Shown one piece after another: positions 55,138 through 62,950 of a DNA stretch of 64,000 nucleotides. The DNA lies in the NCBI GenBank assembly GCA_963798775.1, contig CAWCUK010000001.1:1302001-1366000 (forward strand). The letters are read 5' to 3'. A program made the position numbers and the translations under genes. Below the pieces are notes generated by a model. That model was not told where the DNA came from. It did not search any database and was given only the letters and a program-made list of their open reading frames with translations. Position 1 is the stretch's first letter; each line of letters starts with the position of its first letter. This DNA comes from CAWCUK01 sp963798775 (lineage in GTDB: Bacteria; Bacteroidota; Ignavibacteria; Ignavibacteriales; Ignavibacteriaceae).

Positions 55138-56808
55138 ATGCGAAATGAATTATTAGAAAAAGGCAGGGAAGCTATTTCTAAAGGAGAATGGGAACAATCG
55201 AAAGAAATTTTAGAAGAAGCTTTGCGGAAGGAACAATCGCCGGAAGTATATGAAGAATTAGCATGGGCAAACTGGTGGCTTAATGATGCGCCGGCTGTTT
55301 TTGAAACCAGGTCGAAAGCATATAATTTATTTTTAGAAAAAAACGATAAATTCGGCGCGGCCCGAAACGCATGCTGGTCGGGGCTTGATTATATTGAATT
55401 TAAGGGAGAATTTGCAATTGCAAGCGGATGGTTTAAAAGGGCGGAAAATTTACTTGCCGGAACTTCCGAAAAATGGGAACATATTTTTATAAAAATATTA
55501 AAAGCCCGCTGGGCATTCCAAGTAGAAAAAAATCCTAATCTTGCTTATAAACTTATTGATGAAAGTTTAGCCTTAAGCAGAAAAATAAAAAATGTTGAAG
55601 GAGAAATGCTTGCAGAAGCATTGAAAGGTTTTATTTTAGTTCTGGAAGGAAAAATTTCCGAAGGAATGCCTTTGTTGGATGATGCAACATTGCTTGCTTT
55701 AACATCTGAACACGGAGATATTAAAATTACCACGATAACTTGCTGCTATTTAATAGACGCTTGTGAACGAATTAGAGATTTTGAACGCGCCGCACAATGG
55801 TGTAAGCATGTAAAGGAAATTTGTAAAAAATGGCGTTATAAAGCGATGTTTGCAAATTGCAAAATGAAATACGCAGGTATCTTAATTTGGGAAGGTAAAT
55901 GGGAAGAAGCGGAAGAGGAATTACTATCCGCCTCAACAGAATTAAAAGAGTTCCGCCCAATTCAAGTTGAAGCTTGTACGGTTAGATTGGCAGATTTAAA
56001 AAGAAGACAAGGGAAATGGAAGGAAGCTGAAAATATATTAATAAATGTCGGACGTCATCCGCTAAAAGCATTATTTTTAGCTTCTCTATATTTTGACAAA
56101 AGCGATTATGAAAAAGCTTTGGATAACGCGGAAAAATATTTTAGGCACTTTACTCCAAAAGAAAAAGCGGAAAGAACAACTGTTATAGAACTACTGACTA
56201 GGATTAATATAAAACTCGGCAAAATGAAAGAAGCAGAAAATTTAATAAATGAATTAAAAGAAATCGCGGAAGCAATAAACACTCTTCCGATACAAGCGGC
56301 AGTCTTTAGCGCTGAAGGTTTTTATTTGCTGGCTCAAAAAAATTATACTAAAGCTAAACAAAATTTTGAAGATGCTGTTGATATCTACGAAAAAATAAAA
56401 TTACCGTTTGAAACTGCAAGAAATAGAATGTCTTTGGCAGAAACTTTAATCCAATTGGAATCATTCGCTCAAGCCGAAATTGAATTAAATGCCGCTATGC
56501 AAATTTCAAAAAATTTAGGCTCCGAAAGTGATTTCGAAAAGGCTAAAAATCTTTTGAAGAATTTATACAAAAATAAAGCCGATGAAAAAAGAGACAATAC
56601 TTATGAGTTCACCGGAAGAGAACTTGAAGTTTTAAGGCTTTTAGCAGAAGGTAAAAACAACGAAGATATTGCCGAAAAATTATTCCTAAGCGTACGTACG
56701 GTTGAAAAACATATAACCAATATTTATGGTAAAATGGGAATTTCCGGTAAATCCGCACGAGCTTACGCGGCTTCATTCGCAATTAAAAACCATTTAATAT
56801 TATCATAG
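55138..56808 (+). CDS. TPR-repeat transcriptional regulator with C-terminal LuxR-type HTH
   Basis: This is a 556-residue protein. Residues 1-480 consist of TPR-like helical repeats (RKEQSPEVYEELAWANWWLN, RDFERAAQWCKHVKEICKKW, KNYTKAKQNFEDAVDIYEKI). The C-terminal 65 residues form a LuxR/GerE DNA-binding domain (FTGRELEVLRLLAEGKNNED, LFLSVRTVEKHITNIYGKMG). No receiver, PAS or ATPase domain is present, so the signal probably comes through TPR contacts. It lies 117 bp upstream of a CzcO-like flavoprotein gene in the same direction and may control it. Target genes are unknown. Confidence 0.88.
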   Translation: MRNELLEKGREAISKGEWEQSKEILEEALRKEQSPEVYEELAWANWWLNDAPAVFETRSKAYNLFLEKNDKFGAARNACWSGLDYIEFKGEFAIASGWFKRAENLLAGTSEKWEHIFIKILKARWAFQVEKNPNLAYKLIDESLALSRKIKNVEGEMLAEALKGFILVLEGKISEGMPLLDDATLLALTSEHGDIKITTITCCYLIDACERIRDFERAAQWCKHVKEICKKWRYKAMFANCKMKYAGILIWEGKWEEAEEELLSASTELKEFRPIQVEACTVRLADLKRRQGKWKEAENILINVGRHPLKALFLASLYFDKSDYEKALDNAEKYFRHFTPKEKAERTTVIELLTRINIKLGKMKEAENLINELKEIAEAINTLPIQAAVFSAEGFYLLAQKNYTKAKQNFEDAVDIYEKIKLPFETARNRMSLAETLIQLESFAQAEIELNAAMQISKNLGSESDFEKAKNLLKNLYKNKADEKRDNTYEFTGRELEVLRLLAEGKNNEDIAEKLFLSVRTVEKHITNIYGKMGISGKSARAYAASFAIKNHLILS

Positions 56809-56925
56809 AGCATTTCTTCACTTTTTACGTGTTCAATAATTAAAAATACGTAGTACCTCTGATTTTTATCTATCGCCTCTTCTTTATCTTAACATAAGTT
56901 AAATGATAAATAAAGAGGTAAAGAT

Positions 56926-58059
56926 ATGAATAATTTAAAAGATGTTAATAAGCATAAAGTAATTATAATCGGAGCCGGACAAGCAGGTTTATCTGCGGGA
57001 TATTATTTACGGAAATTAAATATTCCATTTGTTATACTTGATGCATCAAAGCGCACCGGTGATTCGTGGCGAAATAGATGGAACTCTCTGCGACTTTTTA
57101 CTCCCGCGAAATTCGATGGAATTGCCGGCCTTCCCTTTCCAGCCGATCCGAATTATTTTCCTACAAAAGATGAAATGGGCGATTATCTGGAGCATTACGC
57201 CTCTCATTTTAATTTGCCGGTTAAAAATAATGTAAAAGTAGAGGGGCTTTCGAGAGAAGGAAATAAATATTGTGTAAAAGCCGGTAATCAGCATTATGAA
57301 GCCGAACATGTTATTCTGGCAATGTCCAATTATCAAATTCCGAGAATTCCGAAATTTGCAAAAGATTTAAATCAAAATATTGTCCAGATTCATTCATACA
57401 ATTACCGGCATCCCGGCCAATTTAAAGAAGGAGATGTTTTGGTTGTAGGAGCCGGAAATTCCGGTTCTGAAATAGCTCTTGAAGCGGCAAAAAATAATCA
57501 TAGAGTTTGGCTCTCGGGTAGAGATACAGGGCATATTCCATTTAATATTCATGGTACTGCCGCAAAGTTAATTTTAATACGACTTTTAATTAGGTTCATA
57601 TTCTATCGCGTATTAACAACAAACACACCAATCGGTAGAAAAGTTAGGCCAAAAGTAACAGCTAAAGGCGGGCCTTTAATTAGAATTAAACCAAAACAAT
57701 TCGTAAAAGCGGGAATTACAAGAATCTCAAAAATTAAAGGAATTACCGAAGGCTTTCCTCTGCTTGAAAACGGTGAAATCTTAAAAATAGAAAATGTAGT
57801 TTGGTGTACCGGTTTTTATCCGGCTTTTTCCTGGATTGATATCCCTGTATTTAAAGGAAATGAACCAATGCAGGAAAGAGGTGTTGTGATGAAAGAACCC
57901 GGACTTTATTTTCTTGGGCTGCATTTTTTGTATTCGTTATCTTCAGCAATGGTTCATGGAGTTTCAAGGGACGCTGAATATATTGTAAAAATAATTCACA
58001 AAAGAATAATAAGTGAAACAAAAATATTTGAAGAAGAAAAAAAGGTGGTTCCCGCTTAA
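56926..58059 (+). CDS. FAD/NAD(P)-binding monooxygenase-like protein (CzcO family)
   Basis: This is a 377-residue flavoprotein related to CzcO and flavin-containing monooxygenases. The FAD motif is VIIGAGQAGLSAGYYLRKL (about 14-32), followed by RTGDSWRNRWNSLRLFTPA. The NADPH-binding motif is VVGAGNSGSEIALEAAKNN (about 173-191). The C-terminal WCTGFYPAFSWIDIPVF is conserved in the family. It could oxidise a small organic or sulfur compound; the substrate is unknown. Despite the CzcO name, a role in metal efflux is not implied here. It follows the TPR-LuxR regulator. Confidence 0.88.
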   Translation: MNNLKDVNKHKVIIIGAGQAGLSAGYYLRKLNIPFVILDASKRTGDSWRNRWNSLRLFTPAKFDGIAGLPFPADPNYFPTKDEMGDYLEHYASHFNLPVKNNVKVEGLSREGNKYCVKAGNQHYEAEHVILAMSNYQIPRIPKFAKDLNQNIVQIHSYNYRHPGQFKEGDVLVVGAGNSGSEIALEAAKNNHRVWLSGRDTGHIPFNIHGTAAKLILIRLLIRFIFYRVLTTNTPIGRKVRPKVTAKGGPLIRIKPKQFVKAGITRISKIKGITEGFPLLENGEILKIENVVWCTGFYPAFSWIDIPVFKGNEPMQERGVVMKEPGLYFLGLHFLYSLSSAMVHGVSRDAEYIVKIIHKRIISETKIFEEEKKVVPA

Positions 58060-58134
58060 GGGAATCACAAATAAAGCCTTTTCACCCAAAGCCTAATACC
58101 TGCCATTTTAATTTTAAAAGAAATTGTTTAATTT

Positions 58135-58148
58135 TGAGCATATGCTCA
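58135..58148. promoter_or_regulatory. Perfect palindrome TGAGCATATGCTCA, candidate operator
   Basis: This 14-bp perfect inverted repeat starts 49 bp upstream of the DUF134 start codon. The DUF134 protein has a helix-turn-helix, so this could be its own operator. Function is inferred from position and symmetry only. Confidence 0.55.
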
Positions 58149-58183
58149 TAATCGTCTTTTTGAATTAAGAGAAACAACATTTT

Positions 58184-58492
58184 ATGCCTAGGCCTAAAAA
58201 AAGAAGAAAAGTCTGCTGCAATCCTTCCTCATATTATTTTAAACCAAGAGGAATTCCGATGCTTGAACTTGAAGAAGTGCTTCTAGAGCAGGATGAATTG
58301 GAGGCACTTCGTTTAGCGGATTTTAACGCTTCTTCACATGAAGAAGGAGCAAAAGAAATGAAAATTTCAAGAGCTACTTTCGGAAGAATTTTAGAAAACG
58401 CAAGAAATAAAGTAGCTGACGCAATTCTTAATGCTAAAGCGATAAGAATAAATGAACAAGAATTAATCAATAAAAATCCAAAGGGGAATTAA
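58184..58492 (+). CDS. DUF134 (UPF0251) putative helix-turn-helix regulator
   Basis: This is a 102-residue DUF134 protein. The basic start MPRPKKRRKVC is followed by CNPSSYYFKPRGIPM, with the Cys residues and the PRG motif typical of the family, and LEEVLLEQDELEALRLADF. A sigma-70 region-4-like helix-turn-helix follows (EEGAKEMKISRATFGRILEN). In other bacteria DUF134 genes are often beside NifX/NifB-like or Mrp-type genes; here a NifX-like gene starts 1 bp after the stop, which supports a joint function. The Cys residues might sense iron or redox, which is inference. Confidence 0.85.
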   Translation: MPRPKKRRKVCCNPSSYYFKPRGIPMLELEEVLLEQDELEALRLADFNASSHEEGAKEMKISRATFGRILENARNKVADAILNAKAIRINEQELINKNPKGN

Positions 58493-58493
58493 G

Positions 58494-58913
58494 ATGACAG
58501 AAAATAATATTTTTTCAGGAAAAATTGCTGTTGCAACAAATGATCAAATAAGAGTTACAGGGCACATAGGCAGATGTAAAGCATTTATTATCTGCCAAAT
58601 AGATGATGGCAAAATTATAAAAAAAGAGGTGATGGAAAATATTTTTACAGCTCATGTAGGAAATCAGCATTTACAAGGCAGTAATGATAATCAGCATGAT
58701 AATCATCAGCATAATCATTCCAATTTAATTGACGCTCTTAAAGACTGCAAATATTTAATTTCCAAAGGGGGCGGCTGGAGAGTTGTAGAGGATCTAAAAC
58801 AAAATGGAATTGCTACTATATTTTCCGATGTTGAATTTATAGATGAGGCAATAGCATTATTTATTAAAGATGAATTGAAAAACGACTCCGATCTTTTTTG
58901 TAGGCATAATTAA
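58494..58913 (+). CDS. NifX/NifB-type dinitrogenase-cofactor-binding fold protein with His-rich loop
   Basis: This is a 139-residue protein of the NifX/NafY/NifB C-terminal family, which binds iron-sulfur or iron-molybdenum clusters. The fold begins with KIAVATNDQIRVTGHIGRCK and later has LIDALKDCKYLISKGGGWRV. An insertion (about 65-85) is rich in His, Asn and Gln (DNQHDNHQHNHSN) and looks like a metal-binding loop. There are no nif structural genes in the window, so nitrogen fixation is not implied. Stand-alone members of this family are widespread in anaerobes. It is co-transcribed with the DUF134 gene (1-bp gap). Confidence 0.88.
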   Translation: MTENNIFSGKIAVATNDQIRVTGHIGRCKAFIICQIDDGKIIKKEVMENIFTAHVGNQHLQGSNDNQHDNHQHNHSNLIDALKDCKYLISKGGGWRVVEDLKQNGIATIFSDVEFIDEAIALFIKDELKNDSDLFCRHN

Positions 58914-58969
58914 CTGAAGTTGAATTTAAAGCTTAAATAATTTTACTCTCATTTTTAGAACGGGGAAGT

Positions 58970-59827
58970 ATGAAAATCTCATCGGAATGCATTCCTTGTA
59001 TTTTAAAACAATCTCTTTATACGGCAAAAATTTCTCAAATAGAGGATGAAACTATTCATCTAAAAATTCTTGAAAAGATTTTTAATGAAATATTATTAAA
59101 GAAAGATATTTATACAGCTCCGGAATTTTCCGGTATAATTCAACAAACAGTCCGGCATTTTAGCAAACTTAAAGATCCGTTTGAAAAGATAAAAAAGCAG
59201 AATTTAGAAAAAGCTTTAAAATTTATCCCTTATTTAGAAATGTATATTGACGGTTCAAATTATAAACTTCAGGACGCGATGAGGGCGGCAATTCTTGGAA
59301 ATATAATTGATCTAGGCGCAAATCCGGATTTCAACTTAAATGATGAAATAAATAAATTAAGTTCCGATAATATTTTACTTAATGATTTTAATTCTTTTAG
59401 AGAAGATCTCCTTAAAGCAGAATATATTCTATATATAGGAGATAATTTGGAAGAAGCGCTTTTCGATAAACTTCTTATAAAGCTGATGCTGCCTAAAAAA
59501 GTTATTTTTGCGACACGAGAAATTCCGGTTCTGAATGATATAACTGTTGAATCAGCAAAAGCAATAGGGATGAATAATATTGCCGAAGTAATTTCAAGCG
59601 GAAGCCGAATTCCCGGCACTGACTTAAAATCAGCAAATAAATATTTTCTTAAACTATTTAATTCTGCTCCTTTGGTTATATCTAAAGGGCAGGGCAATTT
59701 TGAAACTTTGATGAATGAAAAAAGGAAAATATACTTTATGTTTAAAGTTAAATGCGGTGCCATAAGTAAACGTACCGGATATCCGATTGGGAAAAGTATT
59801 TTATTACAATCACCGAAGGGAAATTAG
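58970..59827 (+). CDS. DUF89 (ARMT1-like) family protein, possible metal-dependent phosphatase
   Basis: This is a 285-residue DUF89 protein. Family members are metal-dependent damage-control phosphatases or, in humans, ARMT1. The N-terminal Cys pair is in SSECIPCILKQS. The metal/active-site regions are IGDNLEEALFDKLLIKL and ISKGQGNFETL, and the end has FMFKVKCGAISKRTG. The CxxC start is typical of the prokaryotic subgroup I. It lies 56 bp after the NifX-like gene and 2 bp before a thioesterase-like gene, so one operon is likely. The substrate is unknown. Confidence 0.87.
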   Translation: MKISSECIPCILKQSLYTAKISQIEDETIHLKILEKIFNEILLKKDIYTAPEFSGIIQQTVRHFSKLKDPFEKIKKQNLEKALKFIPYLEMYIDGSNYKLQDAMRAAILGNIIDLGANPDFNLNDEINKLSSDNILLNDFNSFREDLLKAEYILYIGDNLEEALFDKLLIKLMLPKKVIFATREIPVLNDITVESAKAIGMNNIAEVISSGSRIPGTDLKSANKYFLKLFNSAPLVISKGQGNFETLMNEKRKIYFMFKVKCGAISKRTGYPIGKSILLQSPKGN

Positions 59828-59829
59828 AA

Positions 59830-60234
59830 ATGAATTTAATTGGAATAAATTCATCAATAAATCTGAAAATAAAACCTTATGATATAGATGTTGCCGGACA
59901 TGTGAATAACGCCGTGTATATATATTGGCTGGAAGATTTAAGATGCGGTTTATTCAATAAATTTCTGCCTTTTGAAGAATTATTGCGTAAAGACATATAT
60001 TTAGTTGTAGCCTCAACATCAATAATATACAAAATGCCGCTTACCTTTTTTGATAAACCTGTAGGAAAAATAAGAATTGAAAACTATAATCGCGGAATCT
60101 GGATTTTATCGGCGATTATTGAATGCGATAATAAAACAGCGGTAAAGGCAACACAAAAATGCGTTATGATAAATATTAAATCAAAAAAAATGATCAAACC
60201 AGAAGTGCTTAAAGAATTGCAAATTTCAGAATGA
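59830..60234 (+). CDS. Acyl-CoA thioesterase-like hotdog protein (YbgC/FadM type)
   Basis: This is a 134-residue single hotdog-fold protein. The signature NLKIKPYDIDVAGHVNNAVY with YWLEDLR corresponds to the 4-hydroxybenzoyl-CoA thioesterase/YbgC motif (YxxxDxxGHVNNxxY), including the catalytic Asp. It ends with a short basic tail. It probably hydrolyses a short- or medium-chain acyl-CoA; the exact substrate is unknown. It is the last gene of the DUF134-NifX-DUF89 group, 2 bp after the DUF89 stop, and is followed by a hairpin terminator. Confidence 0.87.
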   Translation: MNLIGINSSINLKIKPYDIDVAGHVNNAVYIYWLEDLRCGLFNKFLPFEELLRKDIYLVVASTSIIYKMPLTFFDKPVGKIRIENYNRGIWILSAIIECDNKTAVKATQKCVMINIKSKKMIKPEVLKELQISE

Positions 60235-60251
60235 TATTTTTAGAAGAAATA

Positions 60252-60281
60252 AAACGGCCGCCATAAAATAGACAGCCGTTT
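60252..60281. terminator. Bidirectional hairpin between convergent genes
   Basis: AAACGGC pairs with GCCGTTT (7 bp) around a 16-nt loop, with A/T on both sides. It lies between the thioesterase stop and the stop of the T9SS-sorted protein, so it can end both transcripts. The large loop lowers certainty. Confidence 0.6.
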
Positions 60282-60291
60282 CTATTTGAAT

Positions 60292-62208
60292 TTATCTTAA
60301 AAGTACAAGCTTTTTTGTAATAATTTTATCTGATGTTTTTAAGCTATAAAAATAAATTCCGCTCGATAAACCTTTGGCATTAAAATTAATTTTATAAGAA
60401 CCCGCTTTTTTATAACCGGAATATAAAACTATAACTTTCTTCCCAAGAATATCATAAACATTTAACTCAACATTTTGATCTTTTGGAATAGAATATCCTA
60501 TCGTAGTTGAAGGATTAAAAGGATTAGGATAATTCTGTTCTAATACAAATTTTTTCGGAATTAAATTACTAACTTCGACTATTTTAGAATATTCAAACGA
60601 TCCGTCAAAATTAATTTGCTTCAGCCGGTAAAAATAATTCCCGTTAGTTATTGATTTATCAACAAATTTATAATTGCTTTTTTCAGCGGTTGTTCCCTTC
60701 CCTTCTACAAATCCTATTTGAGAAAAGTTCTTTTTATCAACACTTCTTTCAACCTTAAAACCGGAATTGTTTGTTTCGGTTGCTGTAGCCCAATTTAATC
60801 TAACCTTCCCCTTTTCGTTAATAGCAGAAAATGAAGTTAATTCAACAGGAACGGTGGAATTATTAATTACCGCTAAATAAGCATCGTCAGCGCCAACGGA
60901 ATTTTTCTGAATGCCGCCGAAATTCATATCTTGTTCAAAATATCCTCCGACTAAAATTTTATCTTCACCAATGGCATGAATTTTATAAACTCTATCATAC
61001 CCCATCCCGCCGGCAGACTTTATCCATTGCGGAACTCCGTCTTTTGAAAACTTGCACACAAACACATCGTAAGCATCTTGCCCCACTAAAATTTGATTTC
61101 CAAATTTTATAGTATCTTCAAAAGTCCCCGCAAAATAAATGTTTCCTTGGTTGTCTATGTCCATTGATTGAGGATAATTTGTACCGGTACATTTTATTTG
61201 ATAAGCCCAATCAAAATTTAAGCCATCATATTTAGAAACAATAATATCGCCCCTGGTTGCGGTGGTATCATAAAAAGTTTTATTTCCTACAGTAAGAGAA
61301 TCCCAAGTTTGGGCGGTAAGAATCATATGGTTCGAATCTTCAAATTTCACTCCGGCGCCGAAGGGCATTTCTATAACCTTCCCCCATTTCCCGTCGGTAC
61401 CTAACTCAACTAAATAATTTCCTTGAGTAGTTAAAGTATCTTCTCCTAAAATTAATTTGTCGGTATCGCTCCAATTAACAGTTTCATATAAAAAATCGCC
61501 TGATTGCTTAATAATTCCGCCGTAAGCGATCCCGTTAACTTTTACTCCTTGGTTTGCCCATTCCCAATTTCCATCGGAAGTAATTTTTGCGGCATAAAGG
61601 TTAGTATGTCCCGTATTAAATAAAACATTCATCCCGAAATGCGCACCCATAATATAATAACCGCCGAGATAACCATTCCCTTGGGAATCTAATTCGAAAC
61701 CATCGTAATAAACAGTACTCCCCGGCTCATATCCCTTTTCCGCCCATTGCCAAACCCCTGCGCTGCTGAGTTTTGCAACAAAAACAGAAGGGTCATTTCC
61801 GGTTAAAGATATACTTCCAAACTTTAGATCATCCGAAAAAGTTCCGGCTACAAAAACATTTCCATAATCATCAACTCTTATGTTTTTGGGGCCTATTCCG
61901 TTATAATTATCAGTATGCGCCGCCCACTGAACTTTATAATCAGAATTTAATTTCGCGACATACATATCAAAATAGTTGGCGCTGGAATATATAGTTGTTG
62001 TGTCAATTTTTATAGAATCTTGATATGCACCTACTATATAAATATTGCCTGAATTATCCAGAGTAAAGTCGTTTAAGAAATCCATCTTTGGTCCGGAATA
62101 TTTTATTACTTTTGTCCAATCCGGGTTCTGCGCATATATAAAACCGCTGAGGAAAAGCATTAATATTATAGATGAAAACCAGAAACTTCGTGTAAATGAA
62201 AATTTCAT
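60292..62208 (-). CDS. Secreted beta-propeller-like repeat protein with T9SS sorting domain
   Basis: This is a 638-residue exported protein. A signal peptide (FWFSSIILMLFLSGFIYA) is followed by about seven SBBP-like repeats (residues about 35-455) of the type DNSGNIYIVGAY, DDYGNVFVAGTF and DNQGNIYFAGTF. A linker module follows (VELTSFSAINEKGKVRLNWA, SGFKVERSVDKKNF) that is common in Ignavibacteria and Bacteroidota surface proteins. The C-terminal sorting domain starts at NYPNPFNPSTTIGYSIPKD and ends KKLVLLR. A perfect ribosome-binding site (AAGGAGGT) is 6 nt upstream of the ATG. It is likely attached to or released from the cell surface; ligand or function is unknown. Confidence 0.88.
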   Translation of the reverse strand: MKFSFTRSFWFSSIILMLFLSGFIYAQNPDWTKVIKYSGPKMDFLNDFTLDNSGNIYIVGAYQDSIKIDTTTIYSSANYFDMYVAKLNSDYKVQWAAHTDNYNGIGPKNIRVDDYGNVFVAGTFSDDLKFGSISLTGNDPSVFVAKLSSAGVWQWAEKGYEPGSTVYYDGFELDSQGNGYLGGYYIMGAHFGMNVLFNTGHTNLYAAKITSDGNWEWANQGVKVNGIAYGGIIKQSGDFLYETVNWSDTDKLILGEDTLTTQGNYLVELGTDGKWGKVIEMPFGAGVKFEDSNHMILTAQTWDSLTVGNKTFYDTTATRGDIIVSKYDGLNFDWAYQIKCTGTNYPQSMDIDNQGNIYFAGTFEDTIKFGNQILVGQDAYDVFVCKFSKDGVPQWIKSAGGMGYDRVYKIHAIGEDKILVGGYFEQDMNFGGIQKNSVGADDAYLAVINNSTVPVELTSFSAINEKGKVRLNWATATETNNSGFKVERSVDKKNFSQIGFVEGKGTTAEKSNYKFVDKSITNGNYFYRLKQINFDGSFEYSKIVEVSNLIPKKFVLEQNYPNPFNPSTTIGYSIPKDQNVELNVYDILGKKVIVLYSGYKKAGSYKINFNAKGLSSGIYFYSLKTSDKIITKKLVLLR

Positions 62209-62233
62209 TTTACCTCCTTATATAAATGAAACC

Positions 62234-62272
62234 GGCGGAACGAAATACTTTCGTTCCGCCATAATTTTTTTT
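62234..62272. terminator. Perfect 12-bp hairpin with T-run upstream of the T9SS gene
   Basis: GGCGGAACGAAA pairs perfectly with TTTCGTTCCGCC around TAC, and a T-rich run (62264-62272) follows on the plus strand. It looks like a plus-strand terminator, but no plus-strand gene ends here. In the minus transcript it would form a strong hairpin in the 5' leader, about 25 nt before the start codon. Confidence 0.7.
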
Positions 62273-62465
62273 GTTATTTTTTTGACTATGTAGGTTGTTT
62301 TGTGCTCAGACAGCTAATTTTAAAGACTACAAAATTTTTTATTTAATGACAAACCTTATAGCAACTTTTTATTCTTTTTTAAGATGATACTTTGCATAAT
62401 TATTTCTCTTGAATCTTTTCTGAATACTTCACATCATATAAATGAAATTTAAAAGGAGAATTGTC

Positions 62466-62672
62466 ATGAAAAAAAATTTGGGGAATACTGACCGGGTTAT
62501 TCGCTTTTTGGTAGCTGTATTTTTAGGAATCGCAATATTTTCAGAAATGATTACAGGGGTTTGGGCAATTATTTTAGGAATTGTAGGAATTGTTTTGCTG
62601 GCAACAAGCTTAATAGGTTTTTGTCCTCTTTACGCGCCATTTAAAGTTCACACAACCAAAAAAGCAGCATAG
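62466..62672 (+). CDS. DUF2892 (YgaP-like) small inner-membrane protein
   Basis: This is a 68-residue protein with two transmembrane helices (about 10-27 and 33-52). The family start KKNLGNTDRVIRFLVAVFLG and the end GFCPLYAPFKVHT, with the conserved CP pair, place it in DUF2892, which also forms the membrane part of YgaP rhodaneses. The ATG at 62466 follows AAAAGGAG at good spacing; an in-frame ATG at 62442 is unlikely. It is a stand-alone gene ended by its own terminator. Function is unknown. Confidence 0.85.
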   Translation: MKKNLGNTDRVIRFLVAVFLGIAIFSEMITGVWAIILGIVGIVLLATSLIGFCPLYAPFKVHTTKKAA

Positions 62673-62691
62673 ATTAATTTTTGAGAAAAAC

Positions 62692-62733
62692 AAAGTCATT
62701 CCAGTATAAAAGCGGGAATGACTTTTTGATTTT
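62692..62733 (+). terminator. Intrinsic terminator after the DUF2892 gene
   Basis: AAAGTCATTCC pairs perfectly with GGAATGACTTT (11 bp, 12-nt loop), followed by a T-rich stretch. It isolates the his operon leader from upstream transcription. Confidence 0.88.
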
Positions 62734-62791
62734 AAACCGTCGCCGATCAAACATTTGATATATTTCTTTTTTTATTTAATTTTGCATCATT

Positions 62792-62881
62792 ATGTTTTTG
62801 AATAAATTATATATATCAGATAAAGTAAAAATCCATCACCATCATCATTATATTCATGATGAAAGTGCCGGATTATATTAA
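62792..62881 (+). CDS. hisL: his operon leader peptide with five consecutive His codons
   Basis: This 29-codon frame starts at ATG 62792 and stops at TAA 62879-62881. It encodes IHHHHHYIH at residues 14-22, five His codons in a row (62834-62848) plus a sixth at 62855. It lies 69 bp upstream of hisG and just before a terminator hairpin. This is the layout of a histidine attenuator: when charged tRNA-His is scarce, the ribosome stalls on the His run. No strong ribosome-binding site is visible. The codon run, the position and the downstream structure make chance unlikely. The peptide itself probably has no function beyond control. Confidence 0.9.
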   Translation: MFLNKLYISDKVKIHHHHHYIHDESAGLY

Positions 62882-62928
62882 TAAGTATAGACAATGAAAT
62901 TACACCCCGGCAAAAGTCGGGGTTTTTA
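62866..62928 (+). promoter_or_regulatory. his attenuator: antiterminator and terminator helices
   Basis: The terminator is CCCCGGC (62905-62911) with GTCGGGG (62916-62922), an AAAA loop and five T. An alternative helix pairs TGCCGG (62866-62871, inside the leader frame) with CCGGCA (62907-62912), which uses the terminator's 5' arm. A ribosome stalled at 62834-62848 leaves 62866-62871 free, so the antiterminator forms and hisG is transcribed. A ribosome that finishes the leader covers it, and the terminator forms. Confidence 0.82.
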
Positions 62929-62950
62929 GTTTTAAAGGAAATTCAAAATA

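Noticed and set aside
58494..58913. Evidence for nitrogen fixation from the NifX-like gene
   Set aside because: Stand-alone NifX-fold proteins are common in non-fixers and no nifHDK genes are in the window.
62834..62848. Five His codons as a cloning-vector His tag
   Set aside because: The codons are mixed CAT/CAC, the frame continues with native-like sequence, and the run sits before a terminator and hisG, so it is a natural leader peptide.
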